The notes below the pieces were generated by a model. It was not told the origin of the DNA. It did no database searches and worked only from the letters and a program-made list of their open reading frames with translations. Positions 8,610 through 16,046 of a stretch of 37,453 nt of DNA are shown here, one piece after another. The DNA is taken from the NCBI GenBank assembly GCA_964631295.1, contig CAZVXI010000010.1, forward strand, positions 1 through 37,453, in the 5' to 3' direction. Numbering within the stretch: position 1 is the first letter of the stretch; the number at the start of each line of letters is the position of its first letter. Both the position numbers and the translations under genes were made by a program. Source of the DNA: CAZVXI01 sp964631295 (GTDB lineage Bacteria > Planctomycetota > Phycisphaerae > Phycisphaerales > SM1A02).

Positions 8610-9407
8610 ATGATGCGTATCGACGAAATCTTCGCAGCACACCGCTCCGCCGGGACGCGTGCACTCATGCCGTTCATCACTGCCGGCTATCCGACGCTGG
8701 CTGACACGCGTGCCATGCTCCCGGCCCTGCAGGATGCCGGTGCGTCGATCGTCGAACTTGGCTTTCCATTCTCCGATCCGATCGCGGATGGACCGGTGAT
8801 CGCCGCCTCGATGTACGAAGCGCTTAAGCAGGGTGTCCGCCCGCGGGACATATTCGACATGGTTCGGGATCTTCGCGATGGGCTCTCGCTTGGTCTCATC
8901 GCGATGGTGAGCGATTCGATCATCGCGAAGATCGGTGCTGAGCGATTCATCGGGGATGCAGCGGCAGCCGGTTTCGATGGACTTATTCTGCCGGACATCG
9001 ACCTCAACGAAGCGGACCGTATTCGCCCGATCGCTGATGCGTGTGGCCTGTCGATGACACTGCTCATTGCCCCCAACACGGCTGAGGCAAGACTCAAGGA
9101 TGTCGTCAATCGATGCACGGGCTTCGTGTATCTGCTCGCACGTGTCGGAATCACTGGAGAAAGTGACGCAGCGCCAGATATTGCCGATCGAGTCGCGCTG
9201 GTTCGCCGATTCACCGATTTGCCGGTCGCTGTTGGATTTGGCATCTCCGAGCCGGCACACGTACGTGCCGTGACGCAGAGTGCTGATGCGGCCATCGTGG
9301 GTTCCGCGCTCGTTCGCAGAATGGGCATGGCAGAGAACCCGGTGGAAGAAGCCAGCCGATTCGTGCGATCTCTCGCATCGGGGCTGAGCCATGCGGCGGG
9401 CGTGTAG
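8610..9407 (+). CDS. trpA: Tryptophan synthase alpha chain
   Basis: A 265-residue TIM-barrel protein that splits indole-3-glycerol phosphate into indole and glyceraldehyde 3-phosphate, passing indole to TrpB. The catalytic pair is present at the expected positions: E49 in VELGFPFSDP and D60 in IADGPV. The phosphate-binding segments GFGIS and GSALV are also present. The strand/loop usually carrying a Tyr-Asn motif reads AMVSDSIIAKIG, a local divergence. The gene may start at 8610 or 8613 (two consecutive ATG), neither with a strong ribosome binding site. It ends in TAG. No trpB, trpF or trpC is adjacent, so the pathway genes are dispersed. The 10-base spacing from the MazG-like gene suggests a shared transcript. 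Confidence 0.96.
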   Translation: MMRIDEIFAAHRSAGTRALMPFITAGYPTLADTRAMLPALQDAGASIVELGFPFSDPIADGPVIAASMYEALKQGVRPRDIFDMVRDLRDGLSLGLIAMVSDSIIAKIGAERFIGDAAAAGFDGLILPDIDLNEADRIRPIADACGLSMTLLIAPNTAEARLKDVVNRCTGFVYLLARVGITGESDAAPDIADRVALVRRFTDLPVAVGFGISEPAHVRAVTQSADAAIVGSALVRRMGMAENPVEEASRFVRSLASGLSHAAGV

Positions 9408-9452
9408 GCGTTCAGATCGTGCCTATAAGCTGTTCATTCACGGCAATCCCGT

Positions 9453-9480
9453 TTGTTTTGCCCTGGCCGCCGCCTATTAT
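9453..9480 (+). promoter_or_regulatory. Candidate sigma-70 promoter for glnN
   Basis: TTGTTT (9453-9458) and TATTAT (9475-9480) are separated by 16 bases, about 75 bases ahead of the glutamine synthetase start. The match is good by eye, but no transcript data exist. Confidence 0.5.
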
Positions 9481-9555
9481 CTCCTTTGCCAACAGCGATG
9501 ATTTACAACCATTGCCTCCCCATGATCAACGGCTCAAGCAGCCGGAAGGTATCGT

Positions 9556-11772
9556 ATGACCACCGTAATGCCGCGATTCGCCGCCCCACAGACCTTCAAT
9601 CGGGCCACTCCTGAGGATGAGGCAGACCGACTGATGGACCGGGAAATCCCCCATGGCAACTTCAACGAGGAGATCTTCGGATCCCTGACGTTCAGCGGCG
9701 ATGTGCTTCGCAAACGGCTGCCAGCCGACGTGTTGCGCACGCTGGAAGAGACCATGCAGGCAGGCAAGCCGCTCGACCCGGCCATCGCCAACACGGTGGC
9801 GGCCACAATGAAAGACTGGGCCATCGAGCACGGCGCCACGCACTACTGCCACTGGTTCCAGCCGCTGACCGGCTCAACTGCCGAGAAGCACGATGCCTTT
9901 CTCACCCATGATGGAGATGGCAATGCCATTGCCAAGTTTTCCGGTGAGGAGTTGATCCGCGGCGAGCCCGATGCCAGTTCCTTCCCGTCGGGCGGCATCC
10001 GCGACACCTACGAAGCCCGTGGCTACACCGCGTGGGACGCGACAAGCCCCGCGTTCATCCGCCGCACCGCTGATACGGCGACGCTGTGCATTCCCACGGC
10101 GTTCGTTTCGTGGACAGGCGAAGCGCTGGACAAGAAAACCCCCCTGTTGCGATCGATTGAAGCAGTCGGCTCGCAGGCGAAGCGCATTTTGAAGATCTTC
10201 GGCACGCACGAAGGCGTGAGCAATGTCATCACAACGATTGGCTGTGAACAGGAGTTCTTCCTGATCGATGAGCAGTTCGCCAACGAGCGAATGGACCTGC
10301 TGATCACCGGCCGCACGCTTTTCGGCGCCGCTCCGCCGAAGGGCCACCAACTTGATGACCATTACTTTGGTGCGATTCCCGAGCGGGTGCTCAGTTATCT
10401 CAGTGAAGTCGAGCGACGCCTGTACGAACTCGGTGTACCGGTCCGCACGCGCCACAACGAAGTTGCACCCGGGCAGTACGAGATCGCGCCGACATTTGAG
10501 AATGCCAACGTCGCAACCGACCACCAGATGCTCACGATGGACACGCTCGAGTCAACGGCGCGCCGTCACGGCCTCGTGTGCCTGCTGCATGAGAAGCCAT
10601 TCGCGGGTGTGAACGGCTCGGGCAAGCACAACAATTGGTCGATGTCCACCGACACCGGCGTGAACCTGATGGACCCGCGTGACGAGACGCACACGAATCT
10701 GCAGTTCCTCGTCTTCATGACCGCGGTGATCCGCGCGATCGACCTCCATGCCGACATTCTGCGAGCCTCCATCGCCAGCGCAGCAAACGATCATCGTCTC
10801 GGCGCCAACGAGGCGCCGCCAGCGATCATCTCGATCTTCCTCGGAGACATGCTTTCCGACATTCTCGATCAAATCGAACGCGGCGAAGTGAAGTCCACCA
10901 AACAAGGCGGCATGCTGGACCTCGGTGCCCGAACGCTCGTGCATATTCCGCGGCACTCAGGCGACCGGAACCGTACCAGCCCGTTCGCATTCACCGGCAA
11001 CAAGTTTGAGTTCCGGGCTGTGGGCGCGACATCCCCGATCGCCTGGCCGAACACAGTGCTCAACACGATCGTCGCAGAGTCGCTGGACTACATGTCGACG
11101 GAACTGGAAACGGCTGTTGAGGGCAAGCCGCAAGGCGAACAGTTCGAGCATGCAGTCCTTGGCGTGCTGCAACAGATCATTCGCGATCACCGGCGGGTCG
11201 TCTTCGATGGCGACAACTACTCAGAAGAGTGGCATGCCGAAGCAGAGCGACGCGGGCTGCCGAACCTGCGCACCACCGCAGATGCGTTACCCGCGTTCGC
11301 AACGGACAAGTCGCTGGACATGTTCGAGAAGTACCACGTGCTTGATCGTCGCGAGATGATGGCACGCATTGAGGTGCTCTCCGAACGCTACACAACCGAA
11401 TGCACAATCGAAGCGTCGACGATGCTCCAGATCGTCCGTACGGCGATCATGCCCGCAGGCGTGCGCGTTCAGACCGAGTTGGCTGACTCTGTCGCGTCTT
11501 CGAAGGCTGCCGGTGTCGATTGCCCGCAGACTGCCGAACAGCTGCAGACGATCGTCGGACTCAATGGCGATCTTCGAGCGGCCTCCTCAACGCTCAACGA
11601 CGCGATCAGGACGGCCGAGACACTCGAAGTCGAAGCATGCCGTGATCACGTCCGTGATGTACTTGTCCCGGCGATGAGCAAGGTACGCGAACTCGCGGAC
11701 GAACTCGAGCAGCAGTCCCCCGCAGACCTCTGGCCGATGCCAACGTATACGGAGATGCTGTTCGTTCGGTAA
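9556..11772 (+). CDS. glnN: Glutamine synthetase type III
   Basis: A 738-residue glutamine synthetase of the long GSIII class, which condenses glutamate and ammonium using ATP. GSIII enzymes are about 700-740 residues against about 450 for GSI. Class features seen include the N-terminal block FNEEIFGSLTF, HYCHWFQPLTGSTAEKHDAF, IGCEQEFFLID (metal-binding glutamates), the glutamate-site segment NGSGKHNNWSMSTDTG, LGANEAPPAIISIFLGD, and FAFTGNKFEFRAVG. The ATG at 9556 has GGAAGG six bases upstream. A candidate promoter lies at 9453-9480, so the gene is probably transcribed alone. No glnK, amt or other nitrogen regulator gene is nearby. Confidence 0.97.
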   Translation: MTTVMPRFAAPQTFNRATPEDEADRLMDREIPHGNFNEEIFGSLTFSGDVLRKRLPADVLRTLEETMQAGKPLDPAIANTVAATMKDWAIEHGATHYCHWFQPLTGSTAEKHDAFLTHDGDGNAIAKFSGEELIRGEPDASSFPSGGIRDTYEARGYTAWDATSPAFIRRTADTATLCIPTAFVSWTGEALDKKTPLLRSIEAVGSQAKRILKIFGTHEGVSNVITTIGCEQEFFLIDEQFANERMDLLITGRTLFGAAPPKGHQLDDHYFGAIPERVLSYLSEVERRLYELGVPVRTRHNEVAPGQYEIAPTFENANVATDHQMLTMDTLESTARRHGLVCLLHEKPFAGVNGSGKHNNWSMSTDTGVNLMDPRDETHTNLQFLVFMTAVIRAIDLHADILRASIASAANDHRLGANEAPPAIISIFLGDMLSDILDQIERGEVKSTKQGGMLDLGARTLVHIPRHSGDRNRTSPFAFTGNKFEFRAVGATSPIAWPNTVLNTIVAESLDYMSTELETAVEGKPQGEQFEHAVLGVLQQIIRDHRRVVFDGDNYSEEWHAEAERRGLPNLRTTADALPAFATDKSLDMFEKYHVLDRREMMARIEVLSERYTTECTIEASTMLQIVRTAIMPAGVRVQTELADSVASSKAAGVDCPQTAEQLQTIVGLNGDLRAASSTLNDAIRTAETLEVEACRDHVRDVLVPAMSKVRELADELEQQSPADLWPMPTYTEMLFVR

Positions 11773-11818
11773 TGCCTCCACGGGCACGGATTTGCTCCTT
11801 GAGAGCGGGTGGGGCCTG

Positions 11819-11848
11819 TTGGTCCCTCGGGCTCGATTGTGCTACGCT
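11819..11848 (+). promoter_or_regulatory. Candidate extended -10 promoter for tig
   Basis: TTGGTC (11819-11824), an 18-base spacer and TACGCT (11843-11848) preceded by TGC (extended -10). It would give a leader of about 75 bases before tig. That leader contains a hairpin, CGCTCC-GGCGT-GGAGCG (11870-11886), with no T run after it, so it is not a terminator. Confidence 0.35.
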
Positions 11849-11930
11849 TTGCGATTCCATTGCGACGTCCGCTCCGGCGTGGAGCGAGCGCGGCATCCAT
11901 TTTGACCATTCCAGATGAAACTGCTCCACG

Positions 11931-13394
11931 ATGTCTGCTGAGGCCACCATCACCAACGACGTTCAGGTCGAAGACCTTGGGCCAACCAAGAAGCGCTTGA
12001 CCATCACCATTCCCGCCGAGGCGATCAACGAAAAACTCGACGACTCGATCGCGACGCTGGCATCCGAAACGACGCTGCCCGGCTTCCGGAAGGGTCGCGC
12101 GCCCAGGCAACTGCTCGAGCGCCGCTTCGGCGATGCAGTGCGCGGCGAGACGAAGAACCAGTTGATCGCCGATGCGTACGCGACCGCGATCGACGAACAT
12201 GAGATCAAGCCGATCGGCGATCCCGAGCCGGCTGAAGATACTGACCTCGAAAAACTCGACATCGAACATGGCAAGCCGCTCACGTTTGCCGTCGAAGTGG
12301 AAGTCATGCCCGAGTTCGACCTGCCGGAACTCGAAAGTATTGAGATCAAGAAGCCAACGATGGAGATCACCGATGAGATGATCAACACAGAGTTGGAACG
12401 ACAGCAGATTCGCGGTGGCGACATGCAGGAGATCGCCGGACCATTCGAGGCAGGCGACCGACTCGTCGGAACGGCCACCGCCACCAAGAAGGGTGAGGAG
12501 GAACCGTTCTTCACCCACGATGAGGTCGTGATCGCGTTTCCGGATGACGAAAACGACGGACAAGGGCAGGTGCTTGGCCTGCTGATCGACGGTCTCGACA
12601 CACTGCTCGAGGGGAAAGTCGTTGGCGATGAGTTTGACATCGACACCAAAGGACCCGAGAACCACGAGCGTGAGGACATCCGCGGGGCGGACATCACGAT
12701 CCACTACCAGATTACTGGCGGATATCGTGTCACGCCGGCAACGATCGAACAGCTCGTTGAACTGTTCAATCTCGGCTCGGAAGACATCCTTCGCGAGCAG
12801 GTCAGGCTGGCACTCGAACAGCGGCGCGACGTTGAAGTAGCGCAGGCCATGCGTTCGCAGGTATATGAGTATCTCAATGAGCGTGTCGACTTTGAACTGC
12901 CTGAGCGGCTGTCGGAATCGCAGGTGACGCGAGCGATTGAACGCTCGCGTATGGAGATGCTCTATCGCGGGATGACTGAAGATGAGGTCGAGCATCGCCT
13001 TGCGGAGATGCGGTCAGAAACTGCTGAGCGTGCCCAATCCCGTTTGAAGATGATGATGGTCATGAACAAACTCGCCGAGCATTACGAAGTGGATGTCAAC
13101 GAGCAGGAGGTCAACGGCCGCGTCGCGCAGATCGCCATGGAACGTGGTGAGCGGCCCGAGAAGCTCCGAAACTCGCTTGTTGAGAACGGCCAGATCCAGC
13201 AGATCGCCGGGCAGATTCGCGAGGAGAAGGCAGCGGACCGTGTCGTCACGCACGCAAAGGTGACAGAAGTCAGCGTTGATGAGTGGTCGAAGATCATCGA
13301 AGCGAAAGACGCAGACACGTCCGTAAAGAAGTCAACCAAGAAGAAGACCAAGAAGAAGACCAAGAAGAAGCCGGCTTCCTCATCGAGCGAGTGA
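11931..13394 (+). CDS. tig: Trigger factor, ribosome-associated chaperone
   Basis: A 487-residue trigger factor. The N-terminal ribosome-binding domain carries the signature GFRKGRAP (about residues 51-58). The middle FKBP-like domain (about 160-255) is recognisable by position but divergent, and the C-terminal helical chaperone domain follows. Trigger factor docks at the ribosomal exit tunnel and shields nascent chains. The last 25 residues form an unusual lysine tail with the four-residue unit TKKK repeated, encoded by a perfect 12-base tandem repeat, and end in a serine run. The family is normally about 430-450 residues, so the tail and some loops add length. A small membrane-protein gene and clpX follow on the same strand. 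Confidence 0.95.
   Translation: MSAEATITNDVQVEDLGPTKKRLTITIPAEAINEKLDDSIATLASETTLPGFRKGRAPRQLLERRFGDAVRGETKNQLIADAYATAIDEHEIKPIGDPEPAEDTDLEKLDIEHGKPLTFAVEVEVMPEFDLPELESIEIKKPTMEITDEMINTELERQQIRGGDMQEIAGPFEAGDRLVGTATATKKGEEEPFFTHDEVVIAFPDDENDGQGQVLGLLIDGLDTLLEGKVVGDEFDIDTKGPENHEREDIRGADITIHYQITGGYRVTPATIEQLVELFNLGSEDILREQVRLALEQRRDVEVAQAMRSQVYEYLNERVDFELPERLSESQVTRAIERSRMEMLYRGMTEDEVEHRLAEMRSETAERAQSRLKMMMVMNKLAEHYEVDVNEQEVNGRVAQIAMERGERPEKLRNSLVENGQIQQIAGQIREEKAADRVVTHAKVTEVSVDEWSKIIEAKDADTSVKKSTKKKTKKKTKKKPASSSSE
13335..13370 (+). repeat. 12-bp tandem repeat, three perfect copies
   Basis: The unit ACCAAGAAGAAG occurs three times in direct succession inside the 3' end of tig and encodes the repeated TKKK unit of the lysine tail. 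Such in-frame repeats can change copy number by slippage. Confidence 0.9.
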
Positions 13395-13411
13395 AGCGGG
13401 TCCGATAGCCG

Positions 13412-13771
13412 ATGCCGCATTGGATGATTGCATCAGCCACGAACGACAGCACGCAGGCGCTCAGGGAACTGAGCCCGTGGCTCGCTGTGCTGGTGGCCAT
13501 GGTCTTTGTCGGCGGTGTTGTGATCATGATCGTGCGGCGGCATTTACGTTCCTCTGGCGATTTGGGCGATGTCGGCTACACGTTGCATGATCTCAGAAAA
13601 ATGCATGCGTCTGGTGAGTTGAGCGATGAAGAGTTCGAGAAGGCGCGAAGTGCCATGATTGCTGGCGTCCGGTCGTCGACCGGGCGGAAAGATGCCAGCG
13701 ATGAGGCCTCCTCAGGGGTGAGAATCTCGGACGTGAATGATGGAGCGTCCGAGGAGAAGCCAGACGTGTGA
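13412..13771 (+). CDS. Small membrane protein with SHOCT-like C-terminal segment
   Basis: A 119-residue protein with one membrane helix (about residues 22-41, LAVLVAMVFVGGVVIMIVRR), followed by a short helical segment, YTLHDLRKMHASGELSDEEF (about 57-76). This resembles the SHOCT domain, a short oligomerisation-type module usually at protein ends. An acidic tail follows. It starts 17 bases after the tig stop and clpX follows about 150 bases later, so it occupies the place where clpP often lies in the tig-clpP-clpX order. No function is established. The start at 13412 is an ATG with only a weak purine-rich sequence upstream. Confidence 0.7.
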   Translation: MPHWMIASATNDSTQALRELSPWLAVLVAMVFVGGVVIMIVRRHLRSSGDLGDVGYTLHDLRKMHASGELSDEEFEKARSAMIAGVRSSTGRKDASDEASSGVRISDVNDGASEEKPDV

Positions 13772-13823
13772 AACCATTCACATTCCTCTGGACACATCGC
13801 CTTTCTCGATGAACATAGAGTGG

Positions 13824-13844
13824 AGCGGTCTTTAGCCCGCTTTT
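13824..13844 (+). terminator. Possible weak rho-independent terminator
   Basis: AGCGG (13824-13828), an 8-base loop, CCGCT (13837-13841) and a run of four T. It lies after the SHOCT-like gene and before clpX. The stem is only five base pairs, so this is tentative. Confidence 0.25.
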
Positions 13845-13924
13845 GACCGGCCCGATACAATCAGGCAGCGTCGCGCGCTCAGCAAAGAGTGCCTTCGGAT
13901 CGCCAGGAAGCACCTGAGGACGTC

Positions 13925-15361
13925 ATGAGACCAAACGACAGAGTTGATGCTGAGCCGAACACAACCCCCCTGGCGGCTGATGGCCCTGAAGGGCCGGGTG
14001 GCGGCGACAATCAGGGTTCTGGCCCCGGCGGATTTTCCGGCGGTAGCAACGGTGGCGGCGGATCCTCCTCGGGAGGCGATGGCGGTGATGGCAACGGCGG
14101 ATTCCGGGGTCGCCGGGTCACGACCTGCTCGTTCTGCGGTAAGACATCGCGCGAAGTCGGCCCGATGGTCGAAGGCCCCAACGACGTCTACATCTGCTCC
14201 AACTGCACCGACCTCTGCCAGAATATCTTCAAACAGGAACGCCGTCGCGTCAGTGGATCGCGGCCTCTGTTCTCCACGATCCCGGCACCGCGCCAGATCA
14301 AGGAGTTCATGGACCAGTACGTGATCGGCCAGTTTGCCGCCAAGAAGGCGCTCTCGGTCGCCGTGCACAGCCATTACAAGCGGTTGACATCGACACAGGA
14401 TGAGAATGCGCCGGTGGAACTCGACAAGTCGAACGTCCTGCTTGTCGGCCCGACCGGTACCGGCAAGACACTCCTCGCGCGGACGCTCGCGCGGGTGTTG
14501 AATGTGCCATTCGCGATTGGCGATGCGACCACACTCACAGAAGCGGGCTATGTCGGAGAGGATGTTGAGAACCTGCTTCTGAAACTCCTTCAGGCAGCGG
14601 ACTACGATCTGGAATCTGCTCAGCGCGGCATCATCTACATTGACGAAATCGACAAGATCGGAAAGACCAGCCAGAACGTGTCGATCACGCGTGACGTTTC
14701 GGGCGAGGGTGTGCAGCAGTCGCTGCTCAAGATGCTGGAAGGTGCCGTGGCCAATGTGCCCCCACAGGGCGGCCGCAAGCACCCCGAACAGCAGTACATC
14801 CAGATGGACACGAGCCAGATTCTGTTCATCTGCGGAGGTTCGTTCGCTGGTATTGAAGACATTGTCCGCCGTCGCCTCGGAACGAGCCGCATCGGCTTTG
14901 GCTCGTTGAATGCAGACAACCGCAATGCCGAGCAGGAGCGTGAGCAACTGCTTTCAGCAATCACGCCCGATGACCTGCTCGAATATGGGCTCATCCCCGA
15001 GCTGATTGGGCGTCTTCCGATTCTGACGCCGCTCATGCCGCTCGACCAGGATGCAATGATCCAGATCCTCACTGAGCCGAAGAATGCCATCATCAAGCAG
15101 TACCAGCACCTGTTCTCGCTGGAGTCGGCCAAATTGGATTTCACGCAGAGCGCTCTTGAGCTGCTGGCCAATCGGGCATTGAAACGCGATACCGGGGCCA
15201 GAGCCCTGCGAGCAGTGCTTGATGATTTCATGCTCGAGATCATGTATGAACTGCCCGAGCACGATCGAGATGGCATCACCTATGTGATCGACGCGGAGGC
15301 AATCGAGAACGGTCTCTCGCTCGATGAACTGCCGCAGCAGAAGGCTGAGAACGTGGCCTGA
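13925..15361 (+). CDS. clpX: ATP-dependent Clp protease ATP-binding subunit ClpX
   Basis: A 478-residue AAA+ unfoldase that feeds substrates to ClpP. The zinc-binding domain has two CxxC pairs (C68/C71 and C91/C94). Walker A GPTGTGKT is at about 175-182 and Walker B is IIYIDEIDKI. The pore-loop motif GYVGED, the RKH-type loop GRKHPEQQ and the ClpP-docking IGFG loop are all present, so it should still pair with ClpP. The start at 13925 is supported by GAGGA four bases upstream; the reading from 13889 adds 12 residues without such a site. Before the zinc domain lies an unusual low-complexity extension of about 45 residues rich in Gly and Ser. clpP is absent from the window. Confidence 0.96.
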   Translation: MRPNDRVDAEPNTTPLAADGPEGPGGGDNQGSGPGGFSGGSNGGGGSSSGGDGGDGNGGFRGRRVTTCSFCGKTSREVGPMVEGPNDVYICSNCTDLCQNIFKQERRRVSGSRPLFSTIPAPRQIKEFMDQYVIGQFAAKKALSVAVHSHYKRLTSTQDENAPVELDKSNVLLVGPTGTGKTLLARTLARVLNVPFAIGDATTLTEAGYVGEDVENLLLKLLQAADYDLESAQRGIIYIDEIDKIGKTSQNVSITRDVSGEGVQQSLLKMLEGAVANVPPQGGRKHPEQQYIQMDTSQILFICGGSFAGIEDIVRRRLGTSRIGFGSLNADNRNAEQEREQLLSAITPDDLLEYGLIPELIGRLPILTPLMPLDQDAMIQILTEPKNAIIKQYQHLFSLESAKLDFTQSALELLANRALKRDTGARALRAVLDDFMLEIMYELPEHDRDGITYVIDAEAIENGLSLDELPQQKAENVA

Positions 15362-15400
15362 CGCGCCTGCCTTCCGCTGTCGTCCCCTGCCGGGGCACAC

Positions 15401-15429
15401 TTGGCGCCTGTGGATCGTCTGCCTATACT
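15401..15429 (+). promoter_or_regulatory. Candidate sigma-70 promoter for rpmB
   Basis: TTGGCG (15401-15406) and TATACT (15424-15429) with the ideal 17-base spacer, 41 bases ahead of the rpmB start. This is among the best promoter matches in the window. Confidence 0.6.
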
Positions 15430-15469
15430 TCAGAGTTCGAATTCAAGCCCCGAAACAAGGTTTTTCACG

Positions 15470-15748
15470 ATGCCACGCGTCTGCCACTTCACCGACCGTG
15501 CCACCCAGCGTGGCAATAAACTCCGTTACCGTGGTAAAGCCAAGTATCTTGGCGGGATCGGTAAGAAAGTGACATCCTGCACGCGCAGGACGTTCAAGCC
15601 CAATCTGCAACGCGTCAGTGCGATGATCGACGGCACGCCGACGCGCGTGACCGTTTCGACGAAGGCGATCCGCCAGGGCATGGTTGTCAAGCCCCTGAAA
15701 CGCAAGTACGGCTATACCCGGCTGCAGAAGCAGGGCACCGATAAGTGA
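15470..15748 (+). CDS. rpmB: 50S ribosomal protein bL28
   Basis: A 92-residue basic protein recognisable as bL28 from its start MPRVCHFTDRATQRGNK, the FKPNLQRV block and TVSTKAIRQGM. It is part of the large ribosomal subunit near the exit-site region. The ATG at 15470 begins at the conserved N terminus; the upstream TTG reading lies within the promoter. It has its own candidate promoter (15401-15429) and lies about 300 bases ahead of dnaG. In many bacteria bS21 rather than bL28 precedes dnaG. A 13-bp palindrome (GTGATT-G-AATCAC) overlaps its stop codon. Confidence 0.93.
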   Translation: MPRVCHFTDRATQRGNKLRYRGKAKYLGGIGKKVTSCTRRTFKPNLQRVSAMIDGTPTRVTVSTKAIRQGMVVKPLKRKYGYTRLQKQGTDK

Positions 15749-16046
15749 TTGAATCACGATGATTTTCGGTCGTGTGGACAATGCTGGCTGCGCGGGATTT
15801 TACGGAAATCACCTTTCGAACGTTGACCCGGTTCGATCCGGGCGTACGGTTTCTCTGCGGAGTTGATCTCGTAAACGGGACGAGTCCCAGCGGTTCCGCC
15901 GGAGTTTCCGGGCCGCGCGGACGTCCGACACAAGGCCTGTCAACGCCCGCTTCGATGGTTCGGTTGATGTGTTCACCGTCCGGATAACACCGGCGGGTGG
16001 ATTCACATCGGCGCAGTTCAGACAACCACAAGCAGGGCGATGGAAC
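15749..16046. other. Intergenic stretch between rpmB and dnaG
   Basis: About 300 bases without a supported gene. It contains the rest of the palindrome at the rpmB stop and a short stem CCCGG-TTCGAT-CCGGG near 15830, with no T run. TTGACC and TTGATG elements are present, but neither has a well-spaced -10. A longer reading of dnaG would begin at 15969, but that added sequence shows no family similarity. Confidence 0.5.

Noticed and set aside
11870..11886. Hairpin ahead of tig considered as terminator or riboswitch
   Set aside because: There is no T run and no recognisable riboswitch core; only a simple six-base-pair stem.
11646..12995. Minus-strand ORF of 449 codons
   Set aside because: It is antisense to tig and the glnN end; the product resembles shadow-frame output and tig is unmistakable.
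13832..14947. Minus-strand ORF of 371 codons
   Set aside because: It is antisense to clpX, which has full AAA+ motifs.
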